Part shown: positions 30,580-41,500 of the stretch, piece after piece
Numbering within the stretch: the first letter of the stretch is position 1
Layout: the number at the start of each line of letters is the position of its first letter
Origin: Haematococcus lacustris
Taxonomy: Eukaryota; Chlorophyta; Chlorophyceae; Chlamydomonadales; Haematococcaceae
Reading direction: 5' to 3'
Length of the DNA: 64,000 bases
Assembly: GCA_030144725.1 (NCBI GenBank)
Contig: JASKMD010000016.1
Location: forward strand, 1,269,793-1,333,792
Notes under the pieces: model-generated
What the model was told of the DNA's origin: nothing
Database searches by the model: none
The model's input: only the letters and a program-made list of their open reading frames with translations
Translations under genes and position numbers: made by a program

Positions 30580-33500
30580 ATGGTGTATGTGAATGAACCA
30601 TGTAAGCTGGACTCCCCACGCATCCTAGGAGTTGTTTGTTCTTCTATAACAAAACAAGTGCCTCTTCCGTTTGTCTTCACAGCCAGACTAGGAGGGAGAG
30701 AATGTGTAGCTATGATTGACACTGGAGCTACGTACACCATCTTGTCAGAGAAGTGGCTAAATCAACCAGGCTACAAGAACAAACATATGAGCGTGACTCT
30801 TTTGGAACGAAGGATCTCGGTGGTGGCTGCAAACAATGCATCCATGCCTATCACCCAGCAAGTCCATGCAACTGTGTCAATTGAGAGGAGTGTTACGCCT
30901 GTGGCAGCCAAAATCTTACCAGAGATGCTGGAGGGTATTGACCTAATCTTGGGTGCTGACTGGCAGAAGTCACATGGCGCTGTGCTGGACGTTGGCTCAA
31001 ACATATGCCACATCAAAGTCGGCAACAAGTTGCACAAGCTACACTCTCAGCACCACAAGTTCAGGCCGGGCGCAGCTGTTCTCGCCGCTGTGGCGGACAG
31101 TGGTGAAGCAGTGAAAGTGCTGAGCGCAAAACAAGCTGCAAGGGCCCTGAGAAAAGGTTGCTGCAGCGTGCTTGCCCTGGTCCAACCATCGGCTGCAAAT
31201 GATGATGAAGGCTGGTACAACGGCAGCCTTGCATCCGTTCTCGTCAACAACCAAGAAGGGTGTGAGAGGCCTGGGCTTGTGCCGGCCTCATTTATCGACA
31301 GCATGGTGCATGAGGAATTCCCAACAGTGTTCCAGGACATGCCAGCTGGACTACCGCCTGACCGAGGGGTAGGCCACACCATACGTTTAGAACCTGGACA
31401 CGCACCTCCTTACCAACGTGCTCGGCGCTACAGTCTGAAAGAAATGGATGAGATGAGGAAGCAGGTAGCGGAGCTGTTGGCAAAGAAGCTCATTGAGCCT
31501 AGCAGCAGTCCGTATGGTGCCCCAGTCTTGTTTGTGCAGAAGCGTGATGGCACTCTCAGGATGTGCATTGACTTCCGCGCGCTAAACAAACTGACTGTGA
31601 GGGATAGGTACCCCCTGCCAAGAATTGACGACCTATTTGACAGAGTCCAAGGGAAGACGGTGTTCAGCTCGTTAGACCTCCAAAGTGGTTATCACCAAAT
31701 ACGCATCACTCCTGAGGACGTACCCAAAACTGCTTTCGTCACACCTGGAGGGCAGTTTCAGTACAAGGTGTTGTGTTTTGGGCTAACAAATGCCCCAGCC
31801 ACATTCCAACGTGTGATGAACCGTATCTTTGAGAAGCAGCTGCTGGCGGGCACGGTGCTCGTGTATCTTGACGACATCCTGGTCATGAGTCGTTCGCCGG
31901 CGGAGCATGTACAACATCTTCGAGAGGTGTTGCAAGTCATGAAAGATAACAACCTGTATGCTAAGCTTAGTAAGTGTGAGTTTAACAAACCTGAGCTGAA
32001 GTTCTTGGGTCACATCGTGGGAAGGCATGGCATTGCCGTAGATCCTGCCAAAGTGCAAGTCATTCAGGACTGGGCTATGCCCACGTGTCTTAAGGAATTG
32101 CAGGCATTCCTTGGCCTCGCAAACTTCTTCCGGCGTTTCATTGCAGGCTACAGCACCATTGCTGCACCGCTGACACACCTTACTGGTGAAGCTGTGGCGG
32201 CTGGTACAAATTGGAGACAGCTCAGTGAGCCTGCTGTAAATGCTTTCAACGCTCTCAAAGAAGCTCTGTGTTCAGCACCTGTCTTGGCTCTCCCTGACCC
32301 GTTACAACCTTTTGAGGTGTGGTCTGATGCCTCACTTGCGGGCACGGGAGGTGTCCTGATGCAAAACGGCAGAGTGGTTGCGTACACGAGCCACAAGTTC
32401 ACTCCGGCTCAAGTCAAGTACACCACAGGGGAGCAGGAATTGTTAGGTATCATAAGAGCAATGCAAGAATGGCGCTGCTACCTCGATGGAGCAGTGCATG
32501 TGACTATTGTGACTGACCACAACCCTCTGATCTACCTGAAAACTCAAACCAATCTTTCAAGGCGACAAGCCCGGTGGATGGAATTCCTGGCACGCTTTGA
32601 CCATCACATTGAGTACAAACCAGGCAAGGGCAATGTGGCAGATCCTTTGAGTCGCAATCCTGGTCTGACACATCACGATGACGATGATGACGGCCAACCC
32701 ATCCTACTCACCATGGGTGCCCAGCTCTGTGTGTCAGGTGTGTATGCCATGGTGATGACAAGGCGACAGGCTGGCTTACAAGTGCAGCCTCCTTTTCAGC
32801 CCCCACCGGTGCCACCTAGCCAACCAGCTGCCCCCCGCAAGCAAAAGCGCCAGCAAAAGCGTGCGCGCTGTGCCAGCGGTGGTCAACCTCCTCCCTCCGT
32901 GGTCCCATGTGACAAGTGGCCTGATGGGGGGGAGAAGCAGCTGGATTCGGCCACACACACACCTGCAGGCAAAACCCATAGCACGACGCAAGGAAGCTCA
33001 CTTGTCAAGGCCATCATCAATGGGTACAGCACCGATGATCGCTTTGCTGATCGTGCATACACCCAGGCCTATGAGTTGAGTGAGACGGGGCTATGGATGT
33101 CGGGCGGAAAGGTGGTTGTACCCAAGAGCCCCTTGGTCAAAAGAGAGGTGCTTGAGGCGTGCCACGATGCAAAATATGCCGGCCATATGGGCATGAGCAA
33201 AACATGGCATACTGTGGATCTCAGCTTCACCTGGCCAGGCATGCGCAAGGATGTAGAGGACTATGTCAGGCAATGCGATGTTTGCCAGCGCAACAAGCCC
33301 AACACTCGTCTCAAGGCCGGAAAGCTCCAGCCCCTGTCTATACCTGGTCGTCGCTGGGAAAGTGTGAGTATGGACTTCATTGTAAAACTGCCAAAGAGTG
33401 GTGAACGTGGATTTGACAGTATCCTAGTATTCGTAGACAGACTCAGCAAAATGGTGCATCTCGTACCCACCAAGGAGAGCATCAGTGCCTTCGACATGGC

Positions 33501-34482
33501 TACACACTTCTTCCATGAGGTCGTGCGCCTGCATGGCATGCCAGCCTCGGTGATCACAGACCGTGGCCCTCACTTCAACAGCCACTTCTGGGAACATGTA
33601 TGCGCCCTGTGCAAAGTGGCCCATTACATGTCCAGTGCATATCATCCCGAGTCTGACGGCCAGACAGAGCGAGTAAACAGAGTCATTGAGGAGATGCTGC
33701 GACACTATGTAAACGATGCCCACAGAGACTGGGCAGAACACTTGCCTTGGGTTGAGTTCGCTATCAACAACTCCTGGCACGAGTCAATCCGCCAAACGCC
33801 GTTCTTTCTGAACTATGGGCAGCATCCGCTGACTCCCGCGACGTTGGATCTACCGCGCAAGGTTCCCAAGGCTTCTGCGTTTGCGGAAAATGTGGAGAAA
33901 GAGGTGCACAAAGCCAGACAGTGTTGGCGTGAGGCTCAACAACGCATGAAAGCTCTGGTAGACGGCAAGCGTCGTGAGGTGACGTACAAACCAGAACAGC
34001 TGGTAATGCTGAGCACTGTCAACATGAGAAAACGAAAGGATGAGGTGGGGGTGCGCGAGCTAAAACCCCGATATGTCGGCCCCTTCGTGGTGCTACGCAT
34101 GATCGGGTTGGTTGCGGTGCAAATCCAGCTACCGCACCGATGGACCCGCATGCACAACGTGTTCCATGTCTCCCTGGTGAAACCCTACCTCGGCACTCAA
34201 GCGCCAAACATGGCAGCACCTCCGCCTGTACAGTGGCTTGACGGCGAGCCAGTTTACGAGGTGGAAAAGCTGTTGCAACACAAGCTGGTGAAAGTGAGAG
34301 GCCGGGGGAATGGGAAAGGGCGCAAGCCAAGCAAGAATGTGAAGCAAGCTCTGGAGTTTCTGGTTCGATGGGTGGGCTACTCTGAGGAGCATGACACCTG
34401 GGAGCCTCAAAAGAATTTGGTGAACTGCGACGAGGCCCTGCAGCAGTACATTGATGAGCATGGACCGCTGCCGGTTCCATAG
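30580..34482 (+). CDS. pol: Pol polyprotein of gypsy chromovirus
   Basis: 1,300 residues from the ATG at 30580. In order: aspartic protease with DTGATYTIL at about 46; reverse transcriptase about 250-470 with YLDDILVMS at 428; RNase H from about 575 (WSDASLAGTGG, TDHNPLIYL); integrase with the zinc finger H...H...CDVCQ at about 862-902 and catalytic Asp (MDFIVKLP, 930), Asp (ITDRGPHFN, 992) and Glu (GQTERVNRVIEE, 1029); GPF/HNVFHVSLVKPY segment; chromodomain 1225-1290 (YEVEKLL, EFLVRWVGY, TWEPQKNL) with a basic loop inserted. All catalytic residues are present. The order RT-RH-IN and the chromodomain define a Ty3/gypsy chromovirus. Confidence 0.95.
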   Translation: MVYVNEPCKLDSPRILGVVCSSITKQVPLPFVFTARLGGRECVAMIDTGATYTILSEKWLNQPGYKNKHMSVTLLERRISVVAANNASMPITQQVHATVSIERSVTPVAAKILPEMLEGIDLILGADWQKSHGAVLDVGSNICHIKVGNKLHKLHSQHHKFRPGAAVLAAVADSGEAVKVLSAKQAARALRKGCCSVLALVQPSAANDDEGWYNGSLASVLVNNQEGCERPGLVPASFIDSMVHEEFPTVFQDMPAGLPPDRGVGHTIRLEPGHAPPYQRARRYSLKEMDEMRKQVAELLAKKLIEPSSSPYGAPVLFVQKRDGTLRMCIDFRALNKLTVRDRYPLPRIDDLFDRVQGKTVFSSLDLQSGYHQIRITPEDVPKTAFVTPGGQFQYKVLCFGLTNAPATFQRVMNRIFEKQLLAGTVLVYLDDILVMSRSPAEHVQHLREVLQVMKDNNLYAKLSKCEFNKPELKFLGHIVGRHGIAVDPAKVQVIQDWAMPTCLKELQAFLGLANFFRRFIAGYSTIAAPLTHLTGEAVAAGTNWRQLSEPAVNAFNALKEALCSAPVLALPDPLQPFEVWSDASLAGTGGVLMQNGRVVAYTSHKFTPAQVKYTTGEQELLGIIRAMQEWRCYLDGAVHVTIVTDHNPLIYLKTQTNLSRRQARWMEFLARFDHHIEYKPGKGNVADPLSRNPGLTHHDDDDDGQPILLTMGAQLCVSGVYAMVMTRRQAGLQVQPPFQPPPVPPSQPAAPRKQKRQQKRARCASGGQPPPSVVPCDKWPDGGEKQLDSATHTPAGKTHSTTQGSSLVKAIINGYSTDDRFADRAYTQAYELSETGLWMSGGKVVVPKSPLVKREVLEACHDAKYAGHMGMSKTWHTVDLSFTWPGMRKDVEDYVRQCDVCQRNKPNTRLKAGKLQPLSIPGRRWESVSMDFIVKLPKSGERGFDSILVFVDRLSKMVHLVPTKESISAFDMATHFFHEVVRLHGMPASVITDRGPHFNSHFWEHVCALCKVAHYMSSAYHPESDGQTERVNRVIEEMLRHYVNDAHRDWAEHLPWVEFAINNSWHESIRQTPFFLNYGQHPLTPATLDLPRKVPKASAFAENVEKEVHKARQCWREAQQRMKALVDGKRREVTYKPEQLVMLSTVNMRKRKDEVGVRELKPRYVGPFVVLRMIGLVAVQIQLPHRWTRMHNVFHVSLVKPYLGTQAPNMAAPPPVQWLDGEPVYEVEKLLQHKLVKVRGRGNGKGRKPSKNVKQALEFLVRWVGYSEEHDTWEPQKNLVNCDEALQQYIDEHGPLPVP

Positions 34483-34668
34483 GCTCATTACAGACTGAAA
34501 GAGAAAAAGATGAATGAGTACGAAAAGCAAAAACATGGCATTCTTGACACCGAGCGTTGAGGCGCGAGTCTCGGCACAATCGTGGGTTGCCGAGGCGGGG
34601 CAGTCACCTATAGGCACAATCCTACAGTTGAGGACAACTGCGTCCAGAGAGGACCAGGTGGGGGGGAA

Positions 34669-34859
34669 TGTTACGTGGCAATGCGCCTGGCTGATATGCC
34701 ATTTAATGACAACCATATAATGCCCCCATGCGCCAGTGTAACTCTCAAAGTGCGGTGACCGGTGTCAAGGCCGGGTTCGACTCCCGGGAGCTTAGACATC
34801 GCCCAAAGCTCTTTAGCCGCACTAAGAGGATTACGCTGGCCGTGCAAAGGCACGTTACA
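34669..34859 (+). repeat. 3' LTR of gypsy chromovirus
   Basis: 191 bp, one mismatch to the 5' LTR. The preceding GGTGGGGGGGAA (34657-34668) is the polypurine tract. Confidence 0.95.
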
Positions 34860-34864
34860 GGAAG

Positions 34865-35419
34865 CATGCAAGCAGTTTTGTTGGGCATGTGGTGTTGGTG
34901 CATGAGTTTCGTACCAGCCGGGTCAGCTCTGCTCGCACCAACGTGGTGCAAGGTCAAGCAGAGTCCTTGAGGTGAGAGACATCAACCTGATCAGGTGCAT
35001 TTGCATTGCATGAGTGGAACCACACACACACCAGCCTAGACCATGCCCTGCACCGTCTAGACTAGACATGACTTGACTTCACACTTGGTTTGGCAAGAAA
35101 GGATCTTACAAATAAGCGATGATATATGTTGCCTTGCAGGTAGCTGTACCCGGTGCGCAGCATGGCGAAGCGGTCCCGGATCCGGGGCTTGATGTGCTCT
35201 ACAAGCAATGCCACCAAGCGCAGGTTCTACGTCCGAGACGTGTCAGCCGCGTTGAACATCCGCCGCATTGCAGCCGGGCTAGGCCGCCCACGCGAGCTCA
35301 GCAGCTGTCTGGGCCGCCCCGCCATGCCTAACCCAGGCAGACCAGGCCAGGAGTGGGTGCAAATGCGCGACAGAGGCCTGCTGCGGAAGTGGCAGCGGCG
35401 GCACCAGCGGCAGCTGTAG
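34865..35419 (+). pseudogene. Fanzor/TnpB-like nuclease gene, 3' part
   Basis: The exon 34865-34971 ends GQAESL(R) at a donor AG|GTGAGA. A 168-bp intron (34972-35139) ends in TTGCAG. The next exon (35140-35419) codes RSRIRGLMCS, RRFYVRDVSAALNIRRIA, RPAMPNPGRPGQEW and a basic end, with stop at 35417-35419. RDVSAALNI corresponds to the last RuvC Asp motif (RDxNAAxN) of TnpB/Fanzor. It is a pseudogene because of the frameshift near 34876, a TAG at 35141-35143 directly after the splice, and the 6.7-kb gypsy insertion. Zinc-ribbon cysteines are mostly missing. Confidence 0.5.
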
Positions 35420-35939
35420 TTTCATATGTGTCATGCCGCGAGACAAGCAAAGAAACAAACAAGCCGATTTCCCCTTACAAAGGGGATGTGTGTGCGCGAG
35501 AGTGATGAATAGGGTAGGTCAGGCGTTCCCATGACGCCGGTGCACGATACACTGCCCGCCAGAACCCAGTACTGCCCACCAACTGCCGCATAACTGCCAC
35601 CCGAACCTCAGCGCGCACGGTTACGACTAGTGCGCGAGGGACATAGGGTCCCCACAGGCGTCTTGCACTGCAGAAACAGGGCTTATAATGAAATATAATG
35701 ATATTATCATGATGCATAGTCTATATCATATAATATGATACAGCCCGGGACGCTCCTTAAGCATAGCCCATGTACGTGTGATTCATGTATGTTCATCATG
35801 CCAGCTCTACAGCATAGCCATGTATGTTCATCATGCCAACTCTACAGCATAGCCCTCAGGGTCAGGCAATAGTGTAGGTGGTAGGCGACCATGCCCGTGT
35901 GTATACCATGTGCATGGGAACTCCGTACAGCCAAAAACT
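35420..35939. other. No gene recognised
   Basis: Holds a short AT-rich palindromic patch (35686-35735) and a 46-bp direct repeat at 35761-35860 (GCATAGCCATGTATGTTCAT + CATGCCAACTCTACA). Short frames are not supported. Confidence 0.5.
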
Positions 35940-36395
35940 TCAGGCGTTCCCAACATGGGGTTGGTAATCTTCATGCAACTGCAGCCCATCTACTCCATCT
36001 TTTGATGTAACATTTGTTGCGTCTGCTGCGATGTGATATTGCGCGTTTAACGTTCGACTGGAATTGCCATCGGAGTCTTTTGATGCGGGCAGCCACATGT
36101 GACCCCGAATGTGTCCCAATCGCAGACCGTGGTTAGCTACACCGGTAAGCTACGTCCTTGGCTATCCGTTAGCGATGCACGACATGTCGGTGGCGCACAC
36201 CACTGAAGTCCGGCAAACATGGCTGCGCGAGGTTCCTGATGGTGCAGGCCGCTCGGCGAGGATGTGAAGAAACTCGAAACTGTGTGTGGCAGCGCTGTAT
36301 CGCTGTAATGGTGGGTGGCACAGTAGGGACTAGACACCCCCTCCAGCTATGATCCGCTTTATGTTTTGCACCATTAAACAAACAGCCTGACCTCA
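35940..36395 (-). mobile_element. Partial TCAGG-TIR family copy
   Basis: It starts TCAGGCGTTCCCAACATGGG and is alignable with gaps to 17507-18020 (ATGGGGTTGGTAAT, CACATGTG, GTCCGGCAAACA). The opposite terminus is missing: homology fades near 36395, before the next family member at 36480 in the opposite orientation. Confidence 0.6.
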
Positions 36396-36965
36396 CACAG
36401 ATTTTTTATAGCATACTCACTAACGCGTCCGTGGTACTATGCAACTCAATCACTGGGTTTGTATGTGATAAGTTATACCTCAGGCGACCCCAACTAGCAA
36501 AAAATGACAGGAAATGATAGGAAACCGACCCTTGGTAATCAAAACGACGCCGCGTCTCAGCCACATGGTTTCTATTTATGTTTCGCACATCCCTGGATAG
36601 AGGACTCTGTCACCTATGCGGTGCAGCTTGTAACATTAAATACCGTGCAGTGTGCTGGGTGCTATGGCGGCTCAAATCTTGACATTCAAATTCATGCCAG
36701 TGTTGCTCATGCGGGCCTCGCCGCGACCGACCGCCGCGACCGACGTGGCCCAGTAGCCTCTGCAGATAGTCAGGGACAGTCGCCGCAGTCAAAACAATGC
36801 ACATGGCACGCCAAACCGATGTAACGACGCCCCTCCACCCATGCTCGGAAGTATACAAGGCTGCTGCATTGCTTGACCGCTTCGTGAGTAGTACCTACTA
36901 CCTGGCCACTCGGTAAGGCCACTCAAGGCCATGGGTTTGCGTCTTGCAATGACTTGCTAAGGCTA

Positions 36966-37385
36966 AGGGGGGCGGGGTGGGGGTGGCGGGGTGGAGTGGC
37001 TGGGAGGGGGTGGGAGGGGGTGGCAGGGGTGGGAGGGGCTGGGAGGTGCGAGGGGCTGGGAGGTGGGAGGGGCTGGGAGGGGGTGGGAAGGGTTGGCGGG
37101 GCAGTAAGGGGCTTAGGAGGGGGTGGGAGGGGCTGAGAGGAGGTGGGAGGGGGTGGGTGGGGGGTGGGAGGGGCTGGGAGAAGGTGGGAGGGGGTGGGTG
37201 GGGGGTGGGAGGGGCTGGGAAGGGGTGGGAGGGGGTGGGAGGGGGTGGCAGGGGTGGGAAGGGGTGGGAGGGGGTGGGAGGGGGTGGCGGGGCAGTGAGA
37301 GGGCTGGGAGGGGGTGGGGGGGGCTGGGAGGCTTCTGCGGGGGCTGGGAGGTGGTGGGGCTGCAAGGGGGTGCGAGGGGGCAGGG
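36966..37385 (+). repeat. G-rich minisatellite (GGGAGGGGGTGGGAGGGGCT)
   Basis: Irregular 9-11-bp units for about 420 bp, equivalent in position to the C-rich repeat at 5440-6060 on the other strand. Gly/Trp-rich frames here are compositional. Such sequence could form G-quadruplexes. Confidence 0.9.
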
Positions 37386-37965
37386 TCCAGGCGGTCGGAG
37401 TAGGCAAGTCAACTCTGCAAGGCAGAGTCGGGTCACGCCAAAGTTAATTACGGCGGGCCTGATTGATGAATTGCCGTGCTTTCTTTTCCAGCAGCTGTGT
37501 CGTAGAGCTACGAATAGAGTAATGACTCGAAATTTCAGACAGTCGCAGTGGTCAGCTTACAACATGCCGATTTGTGCAAGGAGGTACTTTTCTGTGTGAC
37601 TGGCTAGAGAGAGGAACGCACCTCCCACATCCCCTGCGCATTTGATGCAATGTCCGGTCATTACTAGCCCCACGACGGTCTTCCGACACCGCCTGCACCA
37701 ATGAAAGGCTCGCGGAGCAAGCCTGGCGGGCTGAATTTAGATTGTACTTCTGGCTCGATAGCAGGCGCAGCTCCATCACTGATGCCGCTACATACCACTA
37801 GAACAACCGGTTGTGAGGCTAGTAATGACCGGTAAGCTGAGGTGTGTCCGCGCTCGCTTGCGCCGGCATGGACTCTGATGCAAGGATTAAAGCGCCGCTT
37901 GCCAGTAGATGCGGAGTAATTCGCAGGTGCTAATGTAACAATCGCTACCGAAATCGGTGCACTTT
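37386..37965. other. Interior of the TIR element, no gene
   Basis: Homologous to 4214-4740 and, inversely, 4900-5430 with about one change in ten. No conserved reading frame: the 112-residue frame seen in the other copy (4979-5317) is broken here, arguing against its being a gene. Confidence 0.6.
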
Positions 37966-38248
37966 TGTTGGAAGAGCACGGGCAGACGCGGACACCAGTT
38001 CAGGGTAGTTACATTGATCTGCCACAACTGCTAACGCGCAACCTTGCGTCAACCTTGCGCAACCTTGCGCCTACCTGTTGGAAGAGCACGGGCAGACGCG
38101 GACACCAGTTCAGGGTGCCTACGACTGCCGGGTGTCTGCCCTAAATACGGCAGTCACACTCGCACTCATCGCGGCCGGGCCGCTGGCAGGCACACCCTAC
38201 AATCCCGGTGCTTGATCTCAACTGCACCGGGAGGGTATGCAACTAACA
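37966..38248 (-). repeat. 3' LTR of copia element
   Basis: 283 bp. The first 41 bp (TGTTGGAAGAGCACGG...TTCAGGGT) occur a second time 112 bp further on within the LTR. Adjacent CTCCCACTCAGAGG (38249-38262) is the polypurine side read on the plus strand. Confidence 0.9.
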
Positions 38249-38524
38249 CTCCCACTCAGAGGTCTGGCTAGGTGAGAGCAACAACTTTGCGCTTCCAACA
38301 ACTGTTTAAGCAAGCTACTGGCGGTTAGCAGGCATGCAAGCCTGAGCCAAGCAAACAACTGCGGGCAACTTCTCAGATCAGGGCAATAGCACACCATGCT
38401 AAGATCAACAGGCTGTTAACAGGCAGACAGGCCTGTGCCCAGAATCCTTCCATGCTCCAGTCCTGATTCGCATTCCAGGCTGGATACCACAGGCTGTTTC
38501 AGATCAGATAAGACCTGTGCCTGT

Positions 38525-41500
38525 TCAGCTGAACACTCCACATCCTTGCTTGCCCATGTTAAACTGGACTGCTGCCAAGGGCTTGGTGAGAATATCTGCC
38601 AGCATGCTGGAGGTGTGGCAGTAGTGGAAAGCTACCTCACCCCTGCTGATGCGCTCTCTGACAAAGTGGTGGTGCACATCTATGTGCTTAGCCCTGGAGG
38701 TGGCCATGGGGTTGTGCAAGAGCTGAATGGCTGCCTGATTGTCACAGCCCAGGTGCACACAGCTGGCATCCAGCTGCAGATCCCTCATGAGCTTGCGCAG
38801 CCACAGAGCCTCCTTGGCTGCGCTGGAAGCTGCCATATATTCTGCTTCTGCTGTTGACATAGCCACAGTCGGCTGCAGGCGGCTGGACCAGCTAATGGCA
38901 CCCCCATTCAGAGTGAAGATATACCCAGTGGTGCTTCTGGCTGTGTCCTTGTCCCCTGCATAGTCTGCATCAGAGAAGCCCTGCAGCCCTGACACACCAC
39001 CAAACAGGAGTCCTTGATCTGCTGTGCCCTTCAGGTAACATAGCACACTGCAGGCTGCTGCCCAGTGCTGCTTAGTGGGTGCAGACATGTGCCTGGCCAA
39101 GGCGCCCACAGCAAATGCAATGTCTGGCCGTGTGCAGCAGGTCAGGTAAAGCAGACTGCCCACCAGGGCACTGTAATGATGCAGAGTTGTGTCCAATGCA
39201 TCCCCTTCCCTGACTAGCTTAACAGCAGGAGCCATGGGCAGAGGCTTGCTGTGAGCTGCTGACTTGCTGTTGGCTGTAACCAGCTCCTGGATGAACTTGT
39301 GCTGGTCAAGCTTGATGGTGCCCTCAGCCCTGTCTCTGGTTAGCTGCATCCCTAGGAACCACCGTGCCTCACCCAAGTCCTTCAGTTTGAATGCTGAGGA
39401 CAGCTGCTTCTTCACGTGAGCCAAGCCTGCGGTGTCCCCCTGCTGGGTGCACAGAAGGCAGTCGTCCACATACACTAGCAGGTACACCATGCCAGTGCTC
39501 AGCTGCAGGGTAAACAGGGCAGGGTCTGCCTCAGAGGCCTTGAAGCCCATGCTCAGCAGCTCCTCACACAGCCTAGCATGCCACGCCCTAGGGGCCTGCC
39601 TCAGTCCATACAGGGCCTTCTGCAGGCGGCACACAGTGTTAGTGCTGCCCTCCTCAAAGCCCTCTGGCTGCTGCACATAGATAACCTCCCCTGGCTCTAG
39701 CTTGCCGTTCAGGAAGGCTGTCTCAAAGTCTAACTGATGAATCTCCATGTTTTCAGCTGCTGCCTTGGCCAGGAGGGTGCGCAGTGTGGTGTGCTTGCTG
39801 ACAGGTGCATAGACATCTCCTACATCCACACCTGATTGTTGATAGAACCCCTTTGCCACTAGCCTGGCCTTCAGCTTCTCAATGTTCCCTGCAGCATCAC
39901 GCTTCACTTTGAGTACCCATTTGGTAGGCAGCACACGTGCATTGGCAGGACGCTCTTCAAGGCACCATGTTTGGTTGGCATGCAGGGAGGCCAGCTCAGC
40001 ATTCATGGCTTCAATCCACAGGTCTGCCATGGGACCTGCCAGAGCCTCTGCCACAGTGGGTGTGTCATTGACAGGAGAGTCTGACACATTCATGGCAAAC
40101 AAGTCAGAGTCCCTGAACCTCTCAGGTCGGTGCCTCTCTCTGGATGGGTTGCGCCGTGGCACGGGTGCAGCAGGTGCTTCAGGTGAAGCAGGCCGTGGAT
40201 CAGGTGCAGGAGGCATGGGCATAGAGGGGTGCACTGCAGGTGCTGCCTGTCTTGCTGTTGCTGATGTTGGGATCAGAGGAACACGGAGCGCAGGCTGTGC
40301 CAAGCCTGGTCTTGCTGCTGCTGCTGGTCTAGCTGCTGGTGCTGCCGGTCTTGCTGCTGTTGGTGCTGCAGATGATGCTGACGGTCTGACTGCTGCTGGT
40401 GCTGCTGGTGGTGCTGCGGCTGGTGCTGCTGGTCTTGCTGCTGTCGGTGCTGCGGCTGGTGCTGCTGGTCTTGCTGCTACTGGTGCTGCAGATGGTTGTG
40501 CTCCCACTGTCTCCCTGGCTAGAGGCATAGAACGAAAGCTGAATCTGCCTATTCCTGGTCTGGGTAGCTTGCTGATGAGCTCCAGTTGCTGTTGGTGCCA
40601 CATGTGGGAGCCTGGCTCATATCTGGCAGTGAGGCTGACTTGCTGACTGGGTTCTTGCTCACTGGGTGGAGAGTCTGAGCTGCTGCTGTCCTGATGTGCC
40701 CCTACGCCTTCCAGGGGTCTGGACTGTGGTCGCTGTGCACTGCTGCCTGGCCTGCTGATGCTGCTGCTGCTGCTCCCACTGTCCTCAGAGCTACTGCTGC
40801 TGGTCTGCTGCAGACTGTTGCCCCCCTCAGCAGGAGCTGCTGGGGACAGTGGCTCAGAGGGGGTTGTAGGGCTGGGTGGGATGGGTAAGAGAAACACAGG
40901 TTGTGCTGGCTGGTCTTGCTGGCGAGTAGGCTGCAGAACTGACAGCTCGTCAAACACTATGTCCTTGCTGCATGTCTCTCTGCCATTGACCAGTACCCTG
41001 TACGCCTTAGAGCCAGGCTCATAGCCTATGAACAGGCCTTCAACTGATTTGGCTTGCAGCTTGCTGCGCTGGTGATCAGGAATGTGGAGCCAGACTCTGC
41101 AGCCAAACACTCTGAGACCAGACAGATCAGGTTTGACACCGTAGAAGGCCTCCCAAGGTGTGAGCGGCTGGCCTGACACAGGAAGCAGGCATCTGACATG
41201 ATTGGCAAACTTGACAGCATGTGCCCAGAAGCTGAGTGAGATATCGGCTGAGTGGATGATGCTGCGAGCTTTTTCAAAGATGTTTCTGTTCAGGCGTTCA
41301 GCTGCACCGTTCTGCTGGGGGCTGTAGGGGGCTGAGTGCTGGTGCACTATGCCTTTGCTGGCACAGTATTCCCTCATGCGGCTGTTGACGTATTCTGTGC
41401 CATTGTCTGTTCGGATGGCCTTGCAGCGGTAGCCTGACTGGGTCTCAAGCTCTTCAATGACTGTTCTGACTGTGTCTGGCACCTGAGCCTTGCTGCTGAT

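Larger units (their letters stand above)
28167..34859 (+). mobile_element. Intact Ty3/gypsy chromovirus, 6.7 kb
   Basis: The two 191-bp LTRs (28167-28357 and 34669-34859) differ by one base (GGACAA versus TGACAA). Flanks are GGAAG at 28162-28166 and 34860-34864. Primer site, Gag, Pol with all domains, and polypurine tract are in order with no stop in the main frames apart from the Gag-Pol boundary. It is young and possibly still capable of movement. Confidence 0.95.

Noticed and set aside
40329..40646. Plus-strand and other minus-frame Ala/Ser-rich frames in the copia region
   Set aside because: They overlap the Pro/Ala-rich linker of the intact copia polyprotein, which is the coding frame.
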